From Liquidambar formosana (lineage: Eukaryota > Streptophyta > Magnoliopsida > Saxifragales > Altingiaceae): 64,000 nucleotides of DNA. Each line of letters starts with the position of its first letter. Position 1 is the first letter of the stretch. Under the pieces are notes generated by a model that saw only the letters and a program-made list of their open reading frames with translations, was not told the DNA's origin and did no database searches. Shown one piece after another: positions 45,794-57,400 of this stretch. Made by a program: the position numbers and the translations under genes. The stretch covers positions 24,694,430 through 24,758,429 of the forward strand of contig CM077826.1 in the NCBI GenBank assembly GCA_039720395.1, read 5' to 3'.

Positions 45794-47723
45794 TAGGGCT
45801 GCAACTTGGGCAAACTGCACCCGGTCCAAGGGCGGACTTGGGTAGCAGTTTTTGTACACTAAGTTGGGCTTGGGTTGGAAAATCTCGACCTCAATGCAGG
45901 TTAGCCTTAGGCAAAGGATTCGGCCCGGTGGACAATCTAATCTACACCAATCCCATTATGGATTTAAACGGCCGTCTTAGGTTGTCACTACATTTAAACA
46001 TTTATTAATAAATTGTAAGGCTGCGACGGGTTGGGAGGTCAACCCAAGTTTAACTTTCAGTGTAAATCTTTACGCCCAAGTTCAATCTAACCCATACTTT
46101 GGGTTGAACTTTTTTATTCCAGGTTCAACTCCTGCTCTGGTTGGGCAGGCATAGGTTGGGGGCGGATTACATGAGTTAAGCGGGTTGAAGTTGGGTTGAG
46201 GGGATTGTGCGGATTGTGCAAGTTAGCTTATTAATTTCAATTTTTATTTTTCATTTTTAGTAAACCTACTTTGATAAAATAAAAATGCATTGTTGCATAT
46301 GCCTACAAATTTTACTCATCCAAACTCAATTGATTAACCTACTTTAATAAACTCAACGGCGTTATTCGTTAGTAGCCGATGGGGACTGGGGAAAGAAGAG
46401 AGAAGTGGTGGCAAAGTACTCTGATGCCAAAATAATAAAAACTAACTCGGAAAAAAAAGAAAAATTGACATTCATAGACACTTATTTAAAAAGTCTTTCA
46501 AGTCAAACACGAATTATAATTCCATAATTTTAGTAGATTTTATAAATTTTTTCTTTTTCTTGCTAAGAGAGGAGATTTTATAGCTACTAAACGCAATGTT
46601 AGGGCTAATAGTCTAAATAAAGCTCTCCTTTTAACACCTCCCCTACCTCCCCCCTCCAAAAAAAACAATAGAATGTAATCTGGCTACACATTTTCCTCCA
46701 GCAATTTCTCATACAAGCCTCTTATGTCCATGCCAAATGACCAATAGTTAAAAACCATACGATGTCATATTTAATGCATATAAAAATATTTAAAAAAATT
46801 ATATATTATAAAAGTCGGGTTCGGGTCAACCAACCCCCTTCCCAAGCCTAACCTGATTTAAATCGGGTTGATATTTTTCAACCCAAGTCCAACCCAATGT
46901 ATGAAAACTATTTGTCCAACCCGTCTATTGACTGGGTTGGGTTCGGGTTGGGCAGGCTCAACCCCCCAAGTTGCAGCCCTAATAAATCATGCATTAAATC
47001 GGACAAATTAAATATTTTATGCATCACTTTAAAGTTCACGGTAAAGTTTGTGACACTGATATGTAGTTTGCATTTCACCTGGGATGTCACATCTGCACCA
47101 GATGAGCCACCACGTTAGCATACTTAAAGTCCTTGTTAGTAAACTAAACATCCGTCCCATGTTTACCCACATTGAAACACTAGTATATAGTTAGTGCGTT
47201 AGATTAGATAAATTAAAAGCTTATGCACTATATTGAAATTTAGGATAAAGTTAGTAACATTAATATGTAGTTTGTTCTATAATTTCTATACTCCGTATTT
47301 GTATATTTATACTAAAATGACAAGTCATTTATTTTTTGTTCAAACATGTCATTTAACCAGTGGTGTCTTATATCTCACACTTGTAATTCCTTAGGAAAGT
47401 CCTTGTATCATATTTATAATTCTTTATGAAAAATATATAGGATAAATTGACATGAATTTCAAGTTAATAAATTCAATTTGGATCGCTAAAATGTGTGGGC
47501 TATGCAATAATGCATAATTTTGAAAACTAAGGCGAGATTTTTATAATAAATCAATAAAGGAAATAAATGAAACATTCTAACCCGCCAAACCCAACCAACT
47601 CGAGGACCCAAACCCTAAAAATGGAGCTCAGATTAAGCAGTCTCGGTTTGATGCTTGATTTGGGTTGAGGGTTACCTCTAGTTGAGCCTGTTGACCTCTG
47701 AATTTGCCCAAGTTGTAGCCTTA
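45794..47723. mobile_element. hAT-like element, about 1.93 kb, 8-bp TSD (7 of 8), with internal extra end
   Basis: Flanks are TTGTTTCC (45786-45793) and TTGGTTCC (47724-47731). Ends are TAGGGCTGCAACTTGGGCAA and, reverse-complemented, TAAGGCTACAACTTGGGCAA. Subterminal DNA is packed with GGGTTGGG / CCCAACCC motifs, a known feature of one plant hAT MITE group. A further right-type end (CCCAAGTTGCAGCCCTA) occurs inside at 46965-46981, so a shorter copy (45794-46981) is embedded or the element is compound. No transposase is seen. It sits in the upstream region of MTERF4. Confidence 0.7.
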
Positions 47724-47801
47724 TTGGTTCCTAGTATCCTATATGGGCTAGGGGTCGTAGGGTTGGATTGGATCGGTGTCAATCATGTTACAGATGGTAA
47801 T

Positions 47802-47831
47802 TTGGGCTTTTTTTTTTTTTTTTTTTTTTTT
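47802..47831. repeat. Poly(T) run
   Basis: A poly(T) run followed by GATAAGCAAGATTTATATATTAAAG, which resembles the reverse complement of a LINE 3' end. No coding part was found next to it. Confidence 0.5.
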
Positions 47832-48020
47832 GATAAGCAAGATTTATATATTAAAGAACAGAAGATTGGACCAACTCCAATCTCTTCGTTCTAAAAAATG
47901 ACCGAATGAGGCAAATTAGAGATTGGGATTGGTCCAAACCTGTTACAATGAGCTATCCATTGAGCCAATTCATGGGTAGCTTGATTGGGTTAGGTTTGCT
48001 TAGAATTTGGTTAAGAAGTA

Positions 48021-48903
48021 TGTAGACACCCTACTTTGTCCCTATATTTGATGGTGAGTTCCCGATAATGAGGTCCGTGATGTTTATTGTCAACCTGAAT
48101 CTCTTTTCTGCAAGCAAAACAAGCAATTGAGTTAAGTGCATATATATTTGTGTGTATATGTATATAAGACCAATCGGGTAGAGTCCTCCTTATACACCCT
48201 TCTCACCATTCTCATTCATCTTTCATTCATTTCAACTCATTCCCTCTCAATTGTGTTCATTGTCTTCAACCAAAACCTTCTTTATATATGAGACCAAAAA
48301 AGAAATTAGAGGGAGAGTGAAGGAGATCTAATAGAGAGAAAGAGAGACTTGGGAGGACAGTTCTTGTAGGGAAAGTACTACAAAAGAGAGAAGTTGCATT
48401 GACAGAAAATAAAAGAGAGATGATTTGTAAGAAAGAAAAATAGCTTACTTGGCTCAACGGAAGAGACTCCGCTAGATTGACAGTGAACCTGAGAGACGGT
48501 CTGAATACCAACCAATTTCATTTGCAAGAGGTATGAATTTATATCTGATAGTAAAATTGTATAAATTATATTTATTGTTTATTTGATTAATATGTCATTT
48601 GTATGTGTTTTAATTATTGCATAATATATGGGTAATCCATATTAAATTAAAATATTAAATATGGTCAATAAATATAAAATGAAAGCCGGCTTATTACCGA
48701 GCATTGTTAGTTGCCTAACACCTTTCCAACATGCACTCTAGCTCTGAACCTTCTCTAATTAATAAAAAGGGTTCCTGGACCCTTCCAGGTGGCGACTCTT
48801 ATTCATATGCTAATCTTCCAGGTTAGCACCAATAAAAGTAAAAGCAGGTAAATACAGGTGAAAAAGAACACGCAAGCGCGTGGTGAAAATCGGTGCGCTC
48901 ACA
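48021..48903. mobile_element. Candidate solo LTR, about 883 bp, Ty3/gypsy Tat-like
   Basis: It starts TGTAGACACCCTACTTTGTC and ends GGTGCGCTCACA (TG...CA). Flanks are AAGTA (48016-48020) and AAGTG (48904-48908), 4 of 5. A TATATAAG promoter-like box lies near 48160. The block TTGCCTAACACCTTTCCAAC ... CCAGGTGGCGACTCTTAT is, from memory, common in LTRs of Tat/Ogre-type elements. No primer-binding site or gag/pol follows, so I read it as a solo LTR. Family assignment is inference. Confidence 0.5.
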
Positions 48904-49461
48904 AAGTGATCACCTTGAACCCACATAGAAAGCAACCCTCAACCAAATCAATTTGTATTTGGGTCAACCGATAGAGCTATACTTGAAAGGAAGAAATTAA
49001 CAATTTGAAAAAAAATAAGAAATTAATATCACCCAAAAATGTAAAAAGTTAATATTTGATTGATTAATACTAATTAGAGTTATATTTAAAGAAGTAAATT
49101 AAAATTTGATTAATTAAGACCTCTTTTTTTTGGTTGGCTCGTTTAATTAAGACCTCTTGGCCTAGTGATCAATCTCTCCCCTTGTTAGGGAAAGATCTCG
49201 GTTTCAAATATGTGTAAGAGGATTGACACCCACATTGGTTAGGAAGGAGCCTGGGAGATTGGCTATCTATCTAGCCCTTGTATGTGTTCAATACTAACTC
49301 AACCACTATTTTTATCCTATAGGGTGGACAGGACTGATTTTAAAGCCCACATATAATTTTTATGGATCTTCTCTATTAATCGGATCAACTATTAATATTT
49401 GGTGAGTCCCACATGAAGTAGTGGACTTCCACATGATAGGAATAGTTCAGATTTTATTATA
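48904..49461. other. Intergenic, no gene seen
   Basis: AT-rich spacer between the candidate LTR and the Helitron cluster. No coding sequence or bounded repeat is recognised. Confidence 0.35.
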
Positions 49462-49968
49462 TCTATATTATACTATACTACCTATAAAAAGATGAATGTA
49501 AGAAAAACTTTCGATTGAATAATATAATCTTATTTTAATTTTTAAATACACAATTACCCACCCTTCTGCATATATAAGAAATATAATAATATGAAAACTA
49601 TAATTCTAAAACTTATACCTTAATATATTCTAAAACATATAATCTTAATATATAAAACACAAATAGGAATTTAAAGGAAACGGAAACTATAATTCCTATA
49701 TAATAAATAGAAATATATAGGAATATGGAAACTATAATTCTAAAACAACAGCCGGAACACATATCCTTAATATATAAAACACAAATAGGAATACAAAGGA
49801 AACGGAAATTATAATTCCTATATAATAAATAAACAGTCGGATTGTAAATTTCACTTTCTCCATCAATAATAGTTTTAACCTTCTCTCTAACTTTTCCATC
49901 AACGGCGACTTCTCCCTTCTCTGGTTAACGGTGGCTTCTCCCTTCTCTGGTAAGTTTTGCTCTGCAAA
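49462..49968 (+). mobile_element. Helitron 5' part (third, incomplete copy)
   Basis: The start is A^TCTATATTATACTATACTAC then CTATAAAAAGATGAAT. Compare the 5' ends at 49969 (TCTATACTACCTATAAAAGG) and 50416. There is no hairpin-CTAG 3' end of its own before the next Helitron starts. It contains an internal duplication of about 120 bp (AAAACACAAATAGGAAT ... TATAATTCCTATATAATAAA near 49656 and 49777) and a doubled CTTCTCCCTTCTCTGG near 49909 and 49934. Confidence 0.55.
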
Positions 49969-50415
49969 TCTATACTACCTATAAAAGGTTGAATCTTAGA
50001 AAAACTTTTGAATGACCAATAGACCCTTATTTTAAAAAAATAAATAAATACATATCTACCATTTCTTTAATTGAAACACATAATAAACATTCTTATCATT
50101 TGGTAACAAATAAAAGTTAGATTTTAATTCAAACTCTTAACAAATTAAAGTTAGATTTTTACTCAAATTCTTTTTTTTAGAGCAACTATCAAGTTGCATG
50201 ATAATATATATGAATATAAACTCTTTAAATATTCCGTTTTATGAAGAAAAAAAAATTCTGAATATATATCTAAAGAGTTTTTAATCTTTCGTTGTACTTT
50301 CGAATTTTAAACTTTCCCTTTTATGAAAAAATATAAAATCTTTATGTATTTATTATTTTGTATAACTAATATTATTTAAAAATATTCACGTGCAACGCAC
50401 GTGTGCTATATCTAG
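49969..50415 (+). mobile_element. Short Helitron, 447 bp
   Basis: The 5' end TCTATACTACCTATAAAAGG follows an A. The 3' end has the perfect hairpin CACGTGCAACGCACGTG (50387-50403), then 8 bases and CTAG (50412-50415). TC...CTRR with a subterminal hairpin and no TSD is the Helitron layout. It is non-autonomous, with no Rep/helicase. The next Helitron begins at the very next base. Confidence 0.8.
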
Positions 50416-51432
50416 TCTAGTACCTATAAAAGGGTGAATCATAGAAAAACTTTTGATTCTCTAAAATGCCCTTATTTTAAAATGTAATGACATCAATACC
50501 CTTAAGTAATCCAAAAGACAGAAAGAAAAAATATACATAATTAATTAAATTATGGAGAAACCTACTTTAATTAGAGTTCTACAATCCTATTCCACTAACC
50601 CATATGTTTCCTTCCTCATACCCTACTTAATTAGAGTTTTACAATCTTATTCCATTAGTCCATACGTTTCCTTTCTCATTAACTCATTCGTTTTTTGCAA
50701 CAAAAAATAATAAGAAAAACTAATACGTCTCTCCCTCTTCATTGACAAGGATGGAGATAAGTTAATCGATTTGAATGCATTCACTAAACTGAACACCAAT
50801 GGCTTCAATTCTCACGAAGCGATAGAGAATTTGAAAGATGTGTTCGCGGTTTACGAACTTGATGGTAATGAGTCTACGTCGGCCGATGAGTTGCATGAGG
50901 TGTGGAGCAATTTGGGTGACAAATGCTCGCTCGACGAGTGTAAGAGATGTTCAATGGGGTTGATGATAATGGGATTCCTCATGGAAGATTGTGTTTTCTT
51001 GCAGGTCTATTTGTTTTCTACTGAAATTGAATGATTTTTATTTTCTTGTATATTAATTCCATACTTTTTTATTTACTGTATTTACTTATTTTTTTATTAC
51101 ATTAATTTTTTTCTTTGTATAAATCCAATTTTATCTCATTGTACCAAAGATCCAACTCCGCTCAACTTTATTTCATTCATTGTTGAGTTCCACACGTACA
51201 AGAAAAATCATGTGTCCCACAAATATAAGAGTTAAATGTTTATATAAATTCCATTTGATTGTTGGGTCACATATATAAAAATTAAATGTTAATACATAAG
51301 CATAATTAAAATCTAAAACTACTAAAAGATCATGAAAATAATTGAAAAAAAGAAATAAATTTCTTTTAAATAGATGAGAATCATTTTATTGTTGGACAAA
51401 AATCACGTGCAACGCACGTGTCTGATACCTAG
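50416..51432 (+). mobile_element. Helitron, 1,017 bp, carrying a captured EF-hand gene fragment
   Basis: The 5' end TCTAGTACCTATAAAAGGGT aligns with that of the preceding copy. The 3' end has the identical hairpin CACGTGCAACGCACGTG (51404-51420) and CTAG (51429-51432) followed by T. It is joined directly to the Helitron ending at 50415, a head-to-tail pair. The interior carries the EF-hand fragment at 50738-51003. It is non-autonomous. Confidence 0.82.
50738..51003 (+). pseudogene. Captured calmodulin-like (CML) EF-hand fragment in a Helitron
   Basis: The frame reads FIDKDGDKLIDLNAFTKLNT, then HEAIENLKDVFAVYELDGNE and STSADELHEVWSNLGDKCSL. This resembles the central part of plant CML25/26-type proteins (two EF-hands, LGDKCS between them). 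In the first loop the position-12 Glu is Ala. In the second, position 1 is Glu instead of Asp. After CKR a one-base shift is needed to read MFNGVDDNGIPHG, so the fragment is frameshifted. It ends at CTTGCAG/GTCTAT, possibly an old exon border. It has no start codon in context and is probably not a functional gene. Confidence 0.75.
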
Positions 51433-51497
51433 TTATCCAATAAATGGAGAGAAGTCTTTCCCAATCTCTATGACATAAGCAATCACATATTTACATT

Positions 51498-51911
51498 GGG
51501 GCCAGGCTATTGCCACTATATAAAGTACTCTAAACATCCCACTTAATTTACACTTTTTAAGGTTTTATGAAAAATATAAAAGGTTTTTACGAAAACTAAT
51601 CGCCTAACCCATTAGATTTCCAAATAATTTTGTAAAAGAAAGTTTTTCTAAAATATGTCATTTAAGTAAAGTTTATTGCCATTTTTCATGAAATATTTTA
51701 TAAAAATAAAACATAGATTGTAAATTACTAAAATGTTCACTTAAATAACAAATTTTGAAAAAAATTTATTCCACAAAGTTATTCTGAATAACGTCTTCTA
51801 ATAAACAACGTGATTAGTTTTTATAGAAACCTTTTATAATTTTTATAAACCTTAAAAAATGTAAAATAAGTAGAGAATTTAGAATATTTTATGTAGTGGT
51901 GATAGCTTTCC
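51498..51911. mobile_element. Foldback MITE, 414 bp, related to the MULE at 15204
   Basis: Left GGGGCCAGGCTATTGCCACT, then AAAGTACTCTAAA, pairs with right (reverse complement GGAAAGCTATCACCACTACA, AAAATATTCTAAA). The arms continue through TTTACACTTTTTAAGGTTTT and AAAAGGTTTTTACGAAAACTAATC, so most of the element is a hairpin. The end matches that of the 15204-16329 MULE, and the arms match the body of the 4981-5358 foldback. Flanking 9-mers match at only 6 of 9 bases. Confidence 0.72.
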
Positions 51912-54465
51912 TTTCCACATGGTTAAAAAAAAAAAAAAAAAAAATGATGTACCTTGCCACAAACGGCATTTGGAGCATTTGGCCATTTGTGGGGCATTTT
52001 GGAATTGAAAATTTAGCGGGGACACTCTCAAGCGGTTGGCCCTGCAAGTCTACTGAGAGCAAAGGGAAAACCGCTCTCAAATAAGATGGGCTGTGGCGCT
52101 TGAGAGTGTTGGACGCGTCGGTTCTCTGTTGAGTTGCTCCATCAAGCAAGCCCTTATTATGGTAGGCTGTAATTTCATTTTGTTTTGGTATTCTGTACAT
52201 TCAAACATTCGATTTGGAATTTGGAAGTATTCAAAAATTATTTTCATGCTTCATATGAGAATTGGAATTCCATTTCTATGGGATCTCTGTTCATTGTTTG
52301 AGAATCCCATAGAGTTGGAATTCCACGCAATCAGAACGCAGCCTCTGAGTTTTTTTCTTTTTTATTTTTTTATTTAATTAATTGTACTATTGAATATTTC
52401 AGTTCACATTCTGTTGCTTAGCGATTCATTGATCCTCTTTGTGTTTGATATTATAGTGTCTGCATTGTAGTTCTTTCTCCCGGTTTTTTTTTGTGTTTTT
52501 TTTTATTGGCCTTTCCTTTTTAGGTTCACCATTTACGTCTTAGATGAGAGTTGAGATGTACGGTCGGCAAGACAGGGCCAAAACAGAGAGGAAAAAAACA
52601 CTGCAAAGGCATGAATAGACAGTTTTTTTTTTTTTTTTTAAATAAAAAAATTCATAAAATTTTGAAAATTCCTTTTACTTTTATATAGTTGTAATATGAT
52701 AATATTTTGGGTTTCTTTTGAGGTTTTGAATGTATAAAGATTTTGAATTAATGGAACTGACTTATAGTTCTACACCCAACAAAAGGGAAAAAAAAAACAA
52801 AAAACAAAAAGGTTTACATTTCCAATAAAAACATGTCATGACTGTCCGAGAAATTCCACATTCAAAATCAACGAAATCTATAAAATTCTATGGACTCTGC
52901 AAAACTTATCATACTGTTTTGGGACAATATCAAGCTCAAATTTTTTGGACCAGTCAGATGGTGGGTTTTGATCTCTTCTGATGGTGAGATGCTTATATGC
53001 CAGTGCTTACAACCCATACTTAACAACTCTGGATGCCTTTATTTTTCAGACTGAATGTATCATGTGGTTATGGCCATGAGCATATGAATTGAAATGGGAA
53101 AAAAATTTTTCTTCTATATAAATGCCAAAATATATGGCGGAAAATGTATTCAGTTCTTGGACCTACAGGACTTCACATGGTAATGGTATATTAATGCCCG
53201 ATACTTTTCAAAAGTTAGCACTTGTAATGGATCATTGCACAGAGGCTCCTTTTAAAGTCTTTACTCTTTAATAACTGCCTTGCGTTCTAAGCTTCAAGAG
53301 ACTTTATCCTCGTGGACTTTATATTCTTGCGGATGCCACCTTCTTCTTCTTCCTTTTTCCTCTCTCCCCCTCTCTCTCTCTCTTGGTGGTGTTGGCGGGG
53401 GGGGGGGGGGGAGCGGAATTGTTACTAAATTAAGGAAGCACTAAGCGCTAATTTATAGTGCTGCCCGATGCAATAACTCACTTAAGGGAATTTGATTCAT
53501 CCATACTGGCTAAGTACATTAATATATAGACACTCCTGAACTTAGGCCATGAACACTGCACTTTAACATTAATATATTTGTATCCACAAGGTATGGATCC
53601 CTATATTGATCTTAAATATTACCTCAGAAAACTGCCCCAACTCGCATTTTGTATCTTTATGTTTTTAAAACTTGTAAATCACAGTAAGTTCAGTATGATT
53701 ATCCTTATTTTGTGTTGGAAATTGATGCGCATTTAAAAGTACATTTTATTTGTTATTTTTACATTATGGGCTCTAGTGTTTGATGTTTTTTACTGAATAG
53801 TTGTATAGATTTAGTGACTAACGTGTGGGGTATTTCAGACAAGTTGGTTCTATTTTAATCTGGTAATATGAGTGTTTCACTGTTAGAAAATTTAGGAATG
53901 TTATTTTTTTGTTACTAGCAATTTGGCATGCGCAATTTGGTGTGGGGTACAAATTACAGTATCAGGTTGTAATGGCTCGAGAAAGGGGGTGGTTATGGCT
54001 AACAAAATGGGTTGTTTTATGAATGGGTTGATGAGAAGTAAACCAACTAATGGAAATTTGTTTGTCGGTTATCAGGGGTGCTTTTGAAAATGAAAAATGG
54101 CAATTGATGGGGAAACTGCCCATAATAGTAATAGCCAAATTTATTAGATATTTCAATCTGGCATTTTGATAGTTAAGATACTGGAGAGTTGGAGACTATC
54201 ATTGGACAAGAAAAGAAAAAACAAAACCATAAGCATGAAGCTAACAAATAATAACAAAGGGAGAACAAAATCACCTTTTTAACTGGACTTATCACCTTTT
54301 TTTTATTTTTTTATTTTTTTATTTATATTTTATACCATTTATCACCTTTCTAATCACATTTTTTTTTTTTTTTTTTCACTTTTAAGATTTTCTATGAGGA
54401 GGATGGAGTTAGTATCAATATATGTTGTGGGCTTCTGAGTGGAATGTGATTGTGTACTTTTGACG
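51912..54465. other. Upstream region of the membrane-protein gene
   Basis: No coding exon is recognised. A perfect 12-bp inverted repeat CACTCTCAAGCG / CGCTTGAGAGTG at 52023-52034 and 52097-52108 brackets a GC-richer stretch that could be a 5' exon or promoter. A poly(G) run lies near 53397-53411. Confidence 0.35.
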
Positions 54466-57400
54466 ATGGGATCCGTCATCAGTAAAGCTGCTAATGGCGT
54501 TGGAGTTGTTCTTGGAAACGCCTTTGTAGCTCCAATCAAAAGTGTGTTTGGCGGATCTTGCGAGTAAGAATATTTTTCTATCATTACGTTCAACTTGTCA
54601 TTCCTATCTTCTAACTCTTTTCATTCACTGTTATGCTCAATTAACTAAGTCATAAACCTGATGAGTATTAATAGATGTTAAATTAGATCTGAATTGTCTC
54701 TTATTTTAGTTAGCTTATTGTATTCCCTCATGCTTATAATGGACACAGTTGTCTTTGATATATCCTCACAAACAATTACAAAAAGGTGTTCATTTCTATT
54801 TATGAGAAACGAAATCTAGAAATTTCGTGCTATTTCCTTCTAGTCTGTCAAGTTGTGTTCTTTAAAATAATTTTTGTTGAATTTTGATGCTTTTTGTCCT
54901 TGACTGCATAGGTGGCACAGTGATTAGCTTATCTAATGTATGATTATTGAGTGGCTTCTTGTAGATGTTTTAACTATTTTTCAGATATTTGCACCATTTA
55001 TTAAACAGCTTCAATTTTATGTTTAAACCAAGAGGTATAGATACCTTGAGCCACCTTTTTATCACAAGAATCTGCACACACACCAAAACCCCTTAAAAAA
55101 GAAAGAAAAAATAAAAAAGAAAAGGAAAGAAGGAGGAAAAATACACGCATTGGCCCACAGAACCCCGAAAGAATGTATTAAGAAGTATGATTTGGTATTA
55201 GGTTTTACTTGCATGCTATTGTCAACAAATTATTACACAAGCTAAGCTATTTATGACCATTATTTAAGGAACTCCCATAAGCCTGGAGGATAACTATCAG
55301 GAAAATGGTAGTGAATACAAGGTACCAACAGCATTTTTGTGCATTTATTATAGTTTTGCATTTGAGTACATTCCACAACTAGGTGCCAAGCATCCTTTTG
55401 TTTCTCTAGACAAAATTCTGTTAATCCATGACTTACAGCAGTGTCGGTCATGCCACTTGTTCCAGTAATCTACAGAATGCAAGACGTTTACTCAATTATG
55501 TATATGGAAAATATGTACTAATGGGTGATTATGGACAGAGGCCACCTGACGCTATCAAGGGGCCATTGTTCTATTGGAATTCAGGGTTGTCTTGTCTTGT
55601 GCACGTTCCAGCAAATGGACACTTTATGCAATTATGCCACTTAGAGACATTAGATAATAAACTTTAAAGTTTAAATTGCCTTATTATTATTATTATTATG
55701 AAATTGGGCCTTATTTGAAATCAAGAATCCTTGTGTAAACTTTATGATACGTTAGTAGGACAGATTTTGGGAAATGATCCTACATTAATGCTTAGTGCTA
55801 ATAGTTTGAGGTGGGGCCAACTTCTGTGGATCTGTTTCTGAAACTGTTGGGACATATATTCAAAACTTCATGAGAAACTGTCTTTAATAAACATTTCTCA
55901 TCATTAGAACACTTAGGTAATGTATGATTGTCCAAGAGAAACATTTTTCAACTTCTTGAAAATGTATTTTACAATACCTTAGATAAAATTACTTCAGCGT
56001 AGGCTCTTTTTAATGTTTCCTGTCTACTTTGACACAATTACCCTTTAGATTTCTCTTGTAGTTTTGAAGCATAAGCATTGTTTCCCTGTATTGTGGGTCG
56101 CACTTCCTGATTTCGATTCCTAATGTTTTGCTTTCCTGCTTCCCAGAGTGGTATCTATTTTCCATCAGCTTGCTTTCTTTGATAACTGCAAGTTACAATT
56201 CCTTTTTGATTTTTATTTATTTATTATTATTTTGTGTGTGTGTTTGTGGTGGTGTGCCTTAAGATTCCTCTGATTTCGATGGGATCCTCACAGGTGTTTT
56301 GTGGGAAATCCATTCTGATTCATTAGGATTCTAGAATGGCCTTCTACGTGTTCTCATAATCGAACTTCTCAATTGTGACCCTTGAGCATATAATTCTTCA
56401 TCTGATGTAAAGTTTTAATATGTCAGCCTGCGCTGGACCCCTTTCTAAAACCTGTTAGGTAACATCTTACATCTTTATTATCTTTTTCTTGTAACCAGAC
56501 AGGGTTGATAGCAGAAGCTGTTATGCAATAGATTCCTGCAAAACATGTCACTCTTCATGAGGATCTTGAATATTTTTTTTAACAAATTTACTTTAAACTT
56601 GATTTCCCTTGTTGTGTTTTAATTGGCTTTGGTTTTCAACCTTTTATCTCATGGCCAGTCATTTTCAAGCTTCACGGATTCTATAGTGCTTGTGTCTGGG
56701 TTGTCGAAATGAGAGCTTTAGTGTGGTTACAATGTATGACTCACTCTCAATTTCATGCTTGGAAAATTTTGTTGATGCCAATGAGACTTGATTAGCAATT
56801 TTTTGGAGAAGTCCCCAAAATTCAGTGTCCTATAGAATAGATTTCATCTTGGTTCTATCCTTGCATCTCTTTTGTAACCAGTTTTGCATCTCCCTCCAAC
56901 ATACAATCATCCCAACCAATGTTACCAGCAACATGGATTGTGGTACATAGAACTTGAACTGGTATGTAGTACTTTGGAACATAGTACAATGAGGGTACGC
57001 ATATTTAGATCACTTAATTAGAACATGATACGCTTGTTCCATATGCAATATTGATTTTCTTTTAGTTGAGAGAAGAGGATTAATGCAACATTATTTTCTA
57101 AATGTGTCGCAAATCTATCAGATTTCAATTATTCTTTTCCATGAAATAAAAGGTAGAATAAGAAATTTTTTGGATTGCAAAATGTAGTGTTCTGGAAAGA
57201 AGTGTTCACAGCTCTGGGATTGTGCAATCTTGATTGCAGATCACTTGGTAATTAGTGTTTTCAGGAAACTCTGGTCCCACATTGTGTTAATATGTCACAA
57301 CTCTGGATAGCAGGGCTTTTTATTCGTCATTTTGTGCTCACTTTAACTATCAATTCTGGACACCTGCTTGAAAAATCTCTCTTTTCATATCTGCATAAGA

